DNA of 64,000 nucleotides, taken from the NCBI RefSeq assembly GCF_905220365.1, contig NC_061143.1:1364001-1428000 (forward strand). Reading direction: 5' to 3'. The notes under the pieces were generated by a model. That model made no database searches. It saw nothing but the letters and a program-made list of their open reading frames with translations, and was not told the DNA's origin. How positions within the stretch are numbered: the stretch's first letter is position 1; every line of letters starts with the position of its first letter. A program made the position numbers and the translations under genes. Of the stretch, positions 31,916 to 42,200 are shown one piece after another. This stretch comes from Vanessa cardui. Its lineage: Eukaryota; Arthropoda; Insecta; Lepidoptera; Nymphalidae.

Positions 31916-32312
31916 GATATTTACAGCATGTCGACTTTTAATTAATTTTATACTTATTAATAAATAATTTACATATAGAGCTTACGTACATAAACTGAGT
32001 AAGGAAAATTAAATACAGTTACTGCTTCATAGCCCTTTGTTATAGTCTTTGGTAAAATGTTATATCAATTAGTATAGAACTTGATACCGGAGTCATAAGT
32101 CGGTTTTGGTTGCTAGTGTTTCCGGACCTTAATAATTCTTAAATGTTGCCAATATCAAAATATGTAATGACTTAAATTTAAAAATGTCAAGTTTGAATGA
32201 AGTCGTTATTTCGTTGCGATTATTATTTTGAATTATGTTATGATTGAAAACAAAACAATCTCTAAAACTTTTTAAATAATTAAATTAAACTGCATTTTGT
32301 AAGTAAGCTAAA

Positions 32313-35300
32313 ATGATGTCAAATAGATATGTAACTGGGCAATCTTCAGCAATACGGAAATCAAGGTAAGATAGTAAACAATGAATTTAATTACATAAAG
32401 ATCTTTCGTTGTTAGTTTCACTTAAAAACTTTTTAATAAAGTTCACTTTAAATGAGTTTGGAAATTCCATACTGAAAACTATTAGCAAAATTATCTTTAC
32501 AAAGCGCTGGCCATACATAGACCCTCGGACCTAGAAGTCCGTGAAACTTTTTTAATGCTCACTGAACTCTTAAGTAGCTAAGCAATGAATGATAAATGTG
32601 AATAGTTAAATGGTGATCTTTAACATCGTTTGTGGGGTTTTGTGATTATTGTAGGCTGGAAGGCAAGCCATCCTTACTACCAAAACCGCGACGCCCTGGC
32701 TCTACAGACAGGTTGTCAACTGAGGCTCGTCGGCCGTCAACCACGGGACATCGTTCTAGCAGCGCAGAGCCCGCGAGAGCAACTTTCGGAGCTCGTTTGA
32801 GTAGAGAGGCATCTGCTACAAAACTACAATTAAATGGGGTAATAAATAAATTACACACATGTATATTTAGCTTCTATGCATTTCCAAATTATGCATCAAA
32901 GTTTCAACCCACCTAAACTCCAAAGGAAAGCCTGAATAAATGTTTTGCCTTTAATTGTGATGTATAGCTCTACAAGACAATATGTGAAATTCCTAATAAA
33001 ATCAATACAATAGTTAATATTGTTACTATTTTGAATCTCTAGCTAATGCTAAATGTTCAACTACACTGATGACTAAGATTATCGTGCTTAAAAAAAAACC
33101 TGTATGTCACTTTAAACTTTTTCAGAGGTCAAGGTCTCAGACAGGAGAGACAAGATATGGTCAGGCTACCACCACACCTCTTCGAACAACACACTACTCC
33201 AGACCTACTACCACACCAGTGGTGCGTAACACATTTGCTTGTCATTAATGTAATTATATTGTCATTTATTTGAGAGTAATGGAATGAAGTCCTACAATTA
33301 TTTTCAACTTTGATTAAATGTAAACTCTCTGTTTAGAGATGGTGTGACCACAACTATAATACTTTGTTAGCACTTTGCCAATGTTCATAATTTAGTTTAT
33401 TATTTAGTCCATTACTAGTAATGCAGTGTCGAACTTATGAAATGGTTGTTTTTATTAGCAATATTAAAATAATAAATAACTATTTGTAACAGGGGTCAAT
33501 AAACTCAAGACCTAAGTTATCCATCTGTGCCTTGAATATGCCAAAATAGTAACATTGTGCAGTAAAGAATAGTTGTACCTAGTAATTTTATAAAAATATA
33601 ATTCAATCATTATATTATAATGTTATGATTACTTTTAATGTACATCTATGCTTGCAAACGGAATAGTAAAACTTTAATGATGTCACATAGAGAACACCAT
33701 CGGAGGACCGCTCGAGCCGCAGCTGGCAGACGTCGCTGGAGCGCGCCCTGGCGTTTGTCACGATCAAGGACCAGCGGTGAGTAGCGGGCGGGCTGCGGGG
33801 GCTCGGACGGGGTATCGCGGAGGGCAGTGTGAGTTAGGGTTGTTGACGAAGTAATTATGAGGAGGACGAGGAGGAAGAGGAATTTTCACTCGCAAATTTA
33901 GAGGGTGCGGATGAGGATGAGGATATTTTTCGAGAAAGAGGATGCGGATGAGGAAGCGGTAGAAAAAGCGGATGAGGAAGCGGTAGAAAAAGCGGATGAG
34001 GAAGCGGTAGAAAAAGCGGATGAGGAAGCGGTAGAAAAAGCGGATGAGGATTTTTTCCACCATAGAAGACTGTATTCATGCATATTGATTAGTTTTTCTT
34101 TAATGTCGTTTTAATTTAATAGTAACTTTAGTATCACGCACCTATCTTCTATTGGTAAACCTTCATTCTCATCGTCACTATTTGATTGAGAGGCTACCAT
34201 TTCGGCTAACATTGAATCTACAATCTTACCCGTGGAAGCGGTGGTTGTGCGGCAGGATGTGTCTACTACAGCTCCAGATTCGTCATAAATTCCTCTTAAA
34301 TTTTGAGGAGGCGATAGCGGAAGAGTAACCCAAAATATTGCGGAACTGTCGCATTATGACGAAGCGGAAGAGGAATCCTCAGCAACCGTAGTGTGAGCGC
34401 GTGTGTGCGCGTGTGTGCGCAGGCCGCTGGCGAGCGCGGCGTGGCAGCGCGCGGAGTGCGCGCGCGTGTCGGAGGCGCTGTGCGCGCGCGGCGCGGGCGC
34501 GGGGCTGCTGCGGCCGCTCACCATCGCGCGCTTCGTGGACGTGGTGGGCGCCCTGCTGGCCGCCGTCTCGCGCGACGCCAAGCTCTCCTCCGACAATTAT
34601 GTCACCAAGGTACTACTCTAGTTAGCGATCTTTTAAATTGCTGAGATTCTATTTACTAGTACTAACTAAAACTTTAATTAAAATTATTGGAAATATTGGT
34701 ATCATATGAGTGTAGGCTACTATACTATATGGTAGCTTCACTTAATTATTAAATGACGATCCAAAAGTGCTTGTAAAAGCCCACTTGAGTCAGTGGCGTA
34801 GCTAGGTGAGGAAGGGCCCCGGTGCGGTGCATAGAAAAAGACTTTGGCCCTCTTCCCCACTTTCCCATTCCTCTTCAACTAATAATTACCCTTCAAAATT
34901 ATAGATACCAAATAAGAATTTTTTTGCGCAGGGTCGTGATTTTCTATCTTCAGAAGCTTAAGGTTTAGTTTAGATTGCCCCCCGAACTCCAGGGCCCTAG
35001 TGCACTGCACCACCTAGCCCCATGATAGCTACGCCACTGACTTGAATAAAGTACATTTTGATTTGATTTGATTATGACATAATCAGTAACGATGTATTCT
35101 GGCAGCTTCCGCACCTGTCCAAGCGGCTGCTGTACCCGGGCGCCGTGTCCAAGTCGTGGCTGCGCACCGTCAACACGCTGCACGCCTTCCCGCACGCGCT
35201 GGCGCTCATCGCCTACTTGCTCGACCTCGTCGCGCACATCGTGAGTGCACTCCCAGTGTCCACTATCCGATTACATCAAAAGTGGCTACTATATATTATA

Positions 35301-38300
35301 TTATATTATTATACAATTATATATTTATGGTATTTTTATTTATGTATAGTATATATACATATATATTGTATCTATTTTTTTATGTATTAAATAATTTGTA
35401 CACCCCAACCATCCTATCTCTCTCCTCTACCAAAGGTTGCCTGGAAGAGATCGCTGTTTTAGCGATAAGGCCGCCTTATTGTACATTTTTCTGTTTCTTG
35501 GTTTTTGTAAAATTGTTCCTATTATTTTCTCTATATTGGTGTGCAATGAAGAGAATATAAATAAATAAAATAAATATATAATTATATGATTGAGCAAATA
35601 ATTAAACTTGTAATTATTGTTATTAGAATATGGTTAATTCTTGAAATATACATATTTTTTACAGGAAATGCCAGTCCTAGATGAGTGGCTCTACGTTGGG
35701 AAAGACGAACTGGCGTGTCTCCGACGTGACTACCTTTATAAGTGTTGGATCAGGTAATTGTTTTAATATGTAAGGGCAATATGTACTTTTTATTTGCCTT
35801 AAATTTAAAACGTTGTTTAATATTGTTATTGCGTGTTCGAAAAAATATTTTATTAAAATATTGTTACACAGGTTTCAAGATCCCGGGCATCAGTTTGAGG
35901 ATTTGAATGAGGATTACCTGGAGAATCTGAAAGTACTTCTCGGAAATGACGAGGAAAAGATAGCAGAGTTGCAGCAAGTTATTAAAAGTTGGTATTTTTG
36001 TATACAAATATCGTTAATCAGAAATGTCATTATGGAAGCCATAGGCGTAATGGGTTTTGAGTTTTCAGTATATTAAATGCATATAGATGCTATAAAACAT
36101 TTTTATACACTTATATCTAGCACAAATCTACTTGACTTCATTATATGGCTATCTGTGTTAATTTCATCCATCAAAGCCAAGTTTGTGGTATAGAATACAT
36201 TACTAAGGAGTATAATGTTATAATAACATTTTATCGTGCAATAACACTACAATATCTTACTCTTTCACCGTGAAAACCGTCAAACTCTGGAATGCACTAC
36301 CCACTGATATACGGCAGTCTAAATCCTTGGCAATATTTAAGCAGCGTTTGAGAAACTATTACCTATCCATATCTAAATAATGTATGCAAGTATGTAATAA
36401 TATGTAGTTTATATTTATGTATATATGTATGTATATTTTGATATATATTATATTTCTATGTATGTATTATTGGTATGTAGTTATATGTAGTTTATTACTA
36501 TACCTTAGTATAAATATTATTATATTGTACTTTTCCTCATTTTTTCATATATTTTTCTTCACTTACCTGTTTTCGTTCTAAGCTCCTATCACCAAAGGTT
36601 GTCTGTGAGAGATCGCTATAAGCGATAAGACCGCCTTTGCGCACCATGTACTTATTTTATGTTTTATATTTCCCCTTTTTTTTCCATGTGTTGTGCAATA
36701 AAGCATTTTAAATAAATAAATAAAATATCTGTGTCCAGAGTACGAGACGTGCCTGGAGGACGAGGCTGAGAAGAGCGCGCGCGCCGACGAGCAGCGCCGC
36801 GTGGCGCGCCGCGACGCGCTGCTGGGCGCCCTGCGCGCCGCCCGCGCCGCGCGCCGCCAGCACGCCGAGCGCGCGCGCGACCAGCGCGACCGCGCGCTGC
36901 AGCACGCCGCCGCCGCGCGCCAGCTCGACCTCGACGCGGAGCGCGCCGCCGCCGAGCTGGAGCGCCTGCGCGCCGACCTCGACGCGCAGGCGCTCTCCGT
37001 GGCCGAGCGCGCGCGCCTCCTCGACGACGTCGACTACGCGGCGCGCGTGCACGACTCCAAGCGCGCGCTGGCCGACCAGATCGCAAAGGTCCGACCGACC
37101 CCATCAGTGAAACTTTGTCCCTGATCGTTCCATATTTCTGACTCACGCATATTTAATTCCGATATCAGATGGTGATGAGCAAGGAGACGGAGCTGGCGCT
37201 GTGGCAGAAGAAGACGCTGGACAGCTGTGTGGAATACAAGCAGGGTCTCATACATCTCTCCGCACACCTGCCCGAGTTGGCCGGGCTCGCCGTCGACGAG
37301 AAGTGAGTTTGGCCTGAATTAGGCTTATGCCATTTATTACGATTATTTAAAAATTGGCACTTGATCATATTGTGTTGTACAAATATCTAAAACTACCGTT
37401 TCTGAGCAGGGAGCTGATGGGAACGGAGTGCGCGGCGCGACTGTGCGAAGCAGTGGAGGCGCTTCGCGAACAGGCCGCACGTCTGTCCGCAGCACGCGCC
37501 GACTGCGCACGCGCACGATCTGCGCTCGCTCGCCGACGCGCATTGTTACTCGTTAGTGTGCCCGACCTGTGCTACAATATCAACTCAACGAAATGACTAA
37601 ATAAAGTGACTGAATTAATAAGAAGTTTCTAGTTTGATATTTTTAATGTATTTTTCAATTATAGGAGGAGGCTCGCACAAAGATTGCAGAGATGAAGTCG
37701 AACGTTCAACGCGAGCAGCAATCTCTGGACGCAGAATTGAGCAAGGAGGCTTCCGAAGCTGCTGCTTGGACTGCCGAAGAATTGGAGGTAGCCGAAAGGC
37801 TGGAGAAGCTGAGGGGATGTCAAGAGGAGTATGCGAGAGTAGACAGCGAACTGGAGTTCTGGGAGAAGCAGGATTTGGAGTAAGTAGGAATACGAAGGAA
37901 TTAGCTTCAAACACTATTACTTCTTTTTGTAAGTTAAAGTAGTAACTAGATTTCTACATGTTAACATAATAATCCCAAATATGCTGGCTCTCCTAATATT
38001 ACAACTTTAAAAGTATATTGAGTAATAAATATTAAACATTAACAGCCTGTAGATTCCCACTGCTGGGCTAAAGGCCTCCCTTTGAGGAGAAGGTGTGGAA
38101 AATATTCCACCACCCTATTCCAATGCGGGTTGGTGGAATACACATGTGGCAGAATTTCTATGAAATTTGTAACATGCAGGTTTCCTAATGATGTTTTCCT
38201 TCACCGCTGAGCACGAGATGAATTATAAAGACAAATTAAGCACATGAATCAGCGGTGCTTGCCTGGGTTTGAACCCGCAATCATCGTTTAAGATGCACGC

Positions 38301-38736
38301 GTTCTAACCACTGGGCCATCTCGACTCAATTTCTACATGTTAACATAATAATCCCAAATATGTTGCTGGCTCTCCTAATATTACAACTTTAAAAGTACAT
38401 TGGGTAATAAATATCCTATTATGATATGATAGTTAGTTTTGTTTAGTGTAGTCTTCATCATCATCATCATCAGCCCGTTTTCGTCCACTGCTGGACATAG
38501 GCCTTTCCCAGTGCACGCCACTGTGGTCTTTCTCCGGCTAGTATATGTCTGGTTTAGTGTAGTATATGTGTTAATTCCTATCGGTCAGATGGCGCACACG
38601 GCTGGCGGAGTTGGAGCAATACATTGCGAGCCAGAGGACTGAAAGCAAGCGGATGCTGGAGAGCGCTCGCGAACGCCGCATGCGACTCGTGCTCGCCAAC
38701 CTCGCGCTCTGGAACGAGAAGCTGGGCCGAGACTGA
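32313..38736 (+). CDS. NDC80: Kinetochore protein NDC80 (HEC1)
   Basis: Thirteen exons: 32313-32365, 32655-32838, 33126-33221, 33691-33776, 34423-34609, 35106-35240, 35665-35753, 35872-35987, 36739-37088, 37169-37302, 37410-37551, 37665-37879 and 38589-38736. They total 1935 nt and 644 residues (human 642). Residues 1-110 form a basic, Ser/Thr-rich tail, as expected for the Aurora-B-regulated NDC80 tail. Residues about 138-275 are the calponin-homology domain; LPHLSKRLLYPGAVSKSWLR and NTLHAFPHALALIAYLLDLV match the human region. The rest is coiled coil. NDC80 binds microtubules within the NDC80/NUF2/SPC24/SPC25 complex. Exons 5, 6 and 9 are extremely GC-rich, and exon 9 is dominated by Ala, Arg, Glu, Asp and Leu. 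The first of two adjacent ATGs was taken as the start. Confidence 0.9.
33944..34050 (+). repeat. 24-bp minisatellite in NDC80 intron 4
   Basis: Four full units of GCGGATGAGGAAGCGGTAG plus AAAAA and a partial fifth. The unit length is a multiple of three, so the array is open in several frames and would read ADEEAVEK on the plus strand. Purine-rich, asymmetrical sequence continues on both sides (33858-33943 and 34300-34375). It is intronic between good splice sites, so I do not call it coding. Confidence 0.85.
34791..35039. mobile_element. hAT-type MITE nested in a LINE tail
   Basis: The 249-bp element has ends CAGTGGCGTAGCTA and TAGCTACGCCACTG. It is flanked by near-perfect 8-bp duplications ACTTGAGT (34783-34790) and ACTTGAAT (35040-35047). 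It interrupts a family-A LINE 3' end that resumes at 35040 with ACTTGAATAAAGT and TTTGA repeats. It is intronic in NDC80. Confidence 0.85.
35400..35578 (+). mobile_element. LINE 3'-UTR fragment in NDC80 intron 6
   Basis: It shares ACCAAAGGTTG, AGAGATCGCT and AGCGATAAG with the longer fragment at 36238-36725 and ends in AAATAAATAAAAT-type repeats. Same LINE family, 5'-truncated. Confidence 0.65.
36238..36725 (+). mobile_element. 5'-truncated LINE with the last codons of its reverse-transcriptase ORF
   Basis: From 36258 to the TAA at 36378-36380 the sequence reads a typical non-LTR ORF2 C-terminus: KLWNALPTDIRQSKSLAIFK followed by QRLRNYYLSISK. A 3' UTR follows, ending in AAATAAATAAATAAAA at about 36709-36725. 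The tail ends about 14 nt before NDC80 exon 9 (36739). Confidence 0.75.
38042..38326 (-). mobile_element. Metulj-like SINE flanked by an 85-bp direct repeat
   Basis: The tail starts at 38042 (ACAGCCTGTAGATTCC) and the head ends at 38326. Roughly 85 bases of adjacent intron sequence occur on both sides (37950-38033 and 38329-38414), far longer than a normal target duplication. It lies in NDC80 intron 12. Confidence 0.85.
38453..38560. repeat. Lepidopteran interspersed repeat fragment
   Basis: A CATCAT run leads into CGTCCACTGCTGGACATAGG and CCCAGTGCACGCCACTG, a phrase common in lepidopteran genomes. It ends 29 bp before NDC80 exon 13. The family is not named. Confidence 0.5.
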
Positions 38737-38854
38737 TGCAACTTTGCTTACGATCAGTTGATACCACCAAATGTTACTGTTTGTCTAAGTTGTGAATAAG
38801 AAGTGTTGAATTGTATGAAGAAGGAAGAATGTTTATTTAATATTGATTAATGTA

Positions 38855-38860
38855 AATAAA
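38855..38860 (+). terminator. Poly(A) signal of NDC80
   Basis: AATAAA 119 bases after the stop at 38736. The 528-bp gap to the convergent NOC3L stop holds nothing else but the opposing poly(A) signal. Confidence 0.55.
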
Positions 38861-39061
38861 TAATTAATGATATGCATTTAATTTGTTTTTTATTTTATAA
38901 ATGAAATAATTGTAATAGTTGAATGTTTTGTCAAATTAAAAAAAAACGCCTCCCGGCTTCGAACGGATGCAGGTTATTATTAATTAAGGAAATTATGAGA
39001 TATTACTATAATTTATATCAAAGAATAGAGGTAAAACAAAATCAATTATTTTGCAATTATA

Positions 39062-39067
39062 TTTATT
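39062..39067 (-). terminator. Poly(A) signal of NOC3L
   Basis: AATAAA on the minus strand, about 200 bases beyond the NOC3L stop at 39265. Confidence 0.5.
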
Positions 39068-39264
39068 TCTGTGTATCTTTGTAAGTTCTAATATTCCTAA
39101 TGTACAGGAATTGTAGAGATACAAAATTAAAAGTTTTAAGTCGAGTGTCAAGTCGCCTTGTAATTTTATTTTTGCACTGGGTTGTCGAATTTATACCACT
39201 TAATTTATAATAAAAAAAATACAATTTTAAATTAAGAAATAACATTTTATCTCTATCGTAGGAA

Positions 39265-42200
39265 TCATCTCACAATATTTTCACTAAAATTCATTTCGAC
39301 ACTACTTTCAATATCATTGCAGTAAGTCTTGAAGTCGCTCTGCGCCCAGCCTTGGCCGGACTTGATCTTGGCGGCGGGATCGATGGGTTTGGGCGGCGGT
39401 ATGGGGGGCTTGAACGCCATCTGCGACGAGTCGTACTGATCCAATATTTGCATGGTCGTTCTGAAATTATCATTAAGTAATTGTTACAACGAATAATTCG
39501 TGTGATATTAAAATAGTAATTCAAACTTTTTAGATTTTTGTTGTTTATTATTATTTGACGCCATTTAGAGGCAACGAATCACGTGTTGGTTAGTGGTCAT
39601 AATTACTAGTAGATATTGATATTGTAGAATTACTTATATTATAAATCGTTTTGAGATCATTATTCTACTTAGAGCTCCAAATTGAGCACTATATTACAAA
39701 GTATTATTGTGTAGTTGTAAAACAACTAAGTTTAGCCGCCAACACGAAAGTAAAGTAAAGTAAAGTAACAGCCTGAAAATTTCCCACTGCTGAGGTAAGG
39801 CCTCCTCTTCCATTAAGGAGAGAGATTGGAACATATTCCACCACGCTGTTCCAATGCGGGTTGGTGGAATGCACATGTGACAGAATTTCGATGAAATTAG
39901 ACACATGCAGGTTTCCTTACGATGTTTTCCTTCACCGCCGAGCACGAGATGAATTATAAACACAATTAAGCACATATATATAGTGGTGCTTGCCTGGGTT
40001 TGAACCCGCAATCATCGGTTAAGATGCACGCGTTATAACCACTGGGCCATCTCAGCTCAACCAGCCAACACGAGCTTGTAAGAAACAGACCACCAATAGC
40101 ATCTATCGATGCAATCAGAGAGGACAAGTATAGGGCATGAATAAATAAAGCTACGGCCACACACAGCGAGGCGAGGTCGTGCGGGCGGCGTGCGAGCAGC
40201 GCGGCGGCCACGCGGCGCACGTGCGGGTGGTAGTGCGCGCGCAGCACGCACGCGTCGTGCGCCGCCGCGCAGTGCGCGCCGCTGTGCTCCGGCGACGGCA
40301 GCAGCGGGTCGTAGCGCCCCGACCCCACCACCTCCTCCGTCTCGAACAGCGAGCCCAGAGACTTGTTTTGCTGGAGAACATTCAAAATCAAAAATCAAAA
40401 TCAAAGTATACTTTATTCAAGTGGGCTTTTACAGGCACTTTTGAATCGTCATTTTACAATTAAGTGAAGCCACCACCGGTTCGGAAAGTAGATTCTACCG
40501 AGAAGAATCGGCAAAAAAATCAGTAGTTACTCGTTTTTTAACATTTAAAAAATACAAAATCATGTTAATTAAATACAATTATTTAAATTAATATAAATCA
40601 ACGGAGTGATAGAGCTCACCCTGTGGGTTTTATGAAAAAAAAATGCACAAGAATACCCTAGTAAGAAAAGCAAGGAAAGTAATTTTAAAATTTATTAATG
40701 AGGTATATTTATCTACTTGGTGGTAGGGCTTTGTGCGAGCCCGTCTGGGTAGGTACCACCCACTCATCAGTTATTCTACCGCCAAATAACAGTAATCAGT
40801 ATTGTTGTGTTCCGGTTTGAAGGGTGAGTGAGCCAGTGTAACTTCAGGCACAAGGGACATAACATCTTAGTTCCCAAGGTTAGTGGCGCAGTGACGATGT
40901 AAGGAATAGTTAATATTTCTCATAGCGTCATTGTCTATGGGTGATGGTGACCACTTACCATCAGGTGGCCCATATGCTCGTCCGCCAACCTATACCATAA
41001 AAAAAAAAAAAAATTATGAAAAAGCTAGTTCACGAATAAGGAGAGGACAAGGGATAGGGTATAGTGTGTCGAGTGTCGCACCTGCAGCAGCGTGTGCAGC
41101 AGCGCGAGCGCGGCCAGCGCGGCGTGGTGCGGCAGCTGCAGCGCGGCGCTGAGCAGGCGCTTGGCGAGCGCCTGCAGCACGGCCGCCGGCACGCTGCGCG
41201 CGCGCGCCACCAGCGCGCCCAGCGCCGCCAGCGCGCAGCGGGCGCTGCCGCTCGTGCCGCCTGCGGGTGCAATGGTGATTACTTTCTGGGATCGAGCTCA
41301 TTGTGAGGTGTGTTGTTGACGATAGGGAAGATGCAATATTTTTATTTTTGTATTTATTTTAAAGAACTCCATATAGCATAGACCACAACTATATTAAAAA
41401 TCTAAAACACTGTAATTTACGGCAAAGAATGAGGTTTTCAAATGTCAATTTAAATTTTCGCGCGAAAACGGCACTATATGTCGTATGACGTCACTGTTGT
41501 CTGTGAATGCCCTTTGGTCGTACTTGTCCTCGCTGGTTTTCATTCTTATGCATTTTTCTCGACCTATGTAATACTTTTTTTTTTGTAATACTTTTTTTGT
41601 AAAAATTTAAAACGGGCTGTCGATACCACGCAAATAAGCTTTGTTGACATATGTTTGTGCCTATTTACTTCAATAAGTTTTTCAAATAAATGGTTTTTGA
41701 CAGGACCTTCTGACACAAAACAGAGATAAAAGTGGTTTCAAGCTGAAAAGAGGAATCTGAAGTCTGCTTTCACAAACCCAACTTCCATTTTAATTCGAAA
41801 AACGCAATTAATTTTAGTTTCAATGTTCATTTTTTTACAACTATAACCTCAAATATGTAGTCATTACAGGAATGACGTCACTGAACGCTCTATTAGTGTT
41901 TTAAAATACGTTCCATTTCACGTTACTTTAATTCGTAATTATTGTTAAAAAACAAAACTATATCAATTATTAACCTTGCAGTGGCCCTTCTTTTATATTT
42001 TTTTAACATTTCAATAGCAAATTTTTCATGAATATTATATTTGAATGTTCCCTATTCAATTAAAAAAAAAAAAAAACAACCGGTATAAGAGACTCACATA
42101 AACGGGCTATCCGTCTGGGCGTCATAGTAGTAGCACGTGCAAACTATCTCGACATAGCCCCAAGAAGAGAGGAACGGCTACCAAAGATTTTTTGCCACTA

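Noticed and set aside
33764..34114. Repetitive open frames across the minisatellite (acidic ADEEAVEK or antisense Phe/Arg/Leu repeats).
   Set aside because: The 24-bp unit keeps frames open automatically. Good splice sites of NDC80 exons 4 and 5 put the whole region in an intron.
36664..37146. Long Arg/Ala-rich open frames on the minus strand opposite NDC80 exon 9, and similar ones opposite NOC3L exons.
   Set aside because: They are shadows caused by very high GC, which removes stop codons in all frames. The sense frames match NDC80 and NOC3L.
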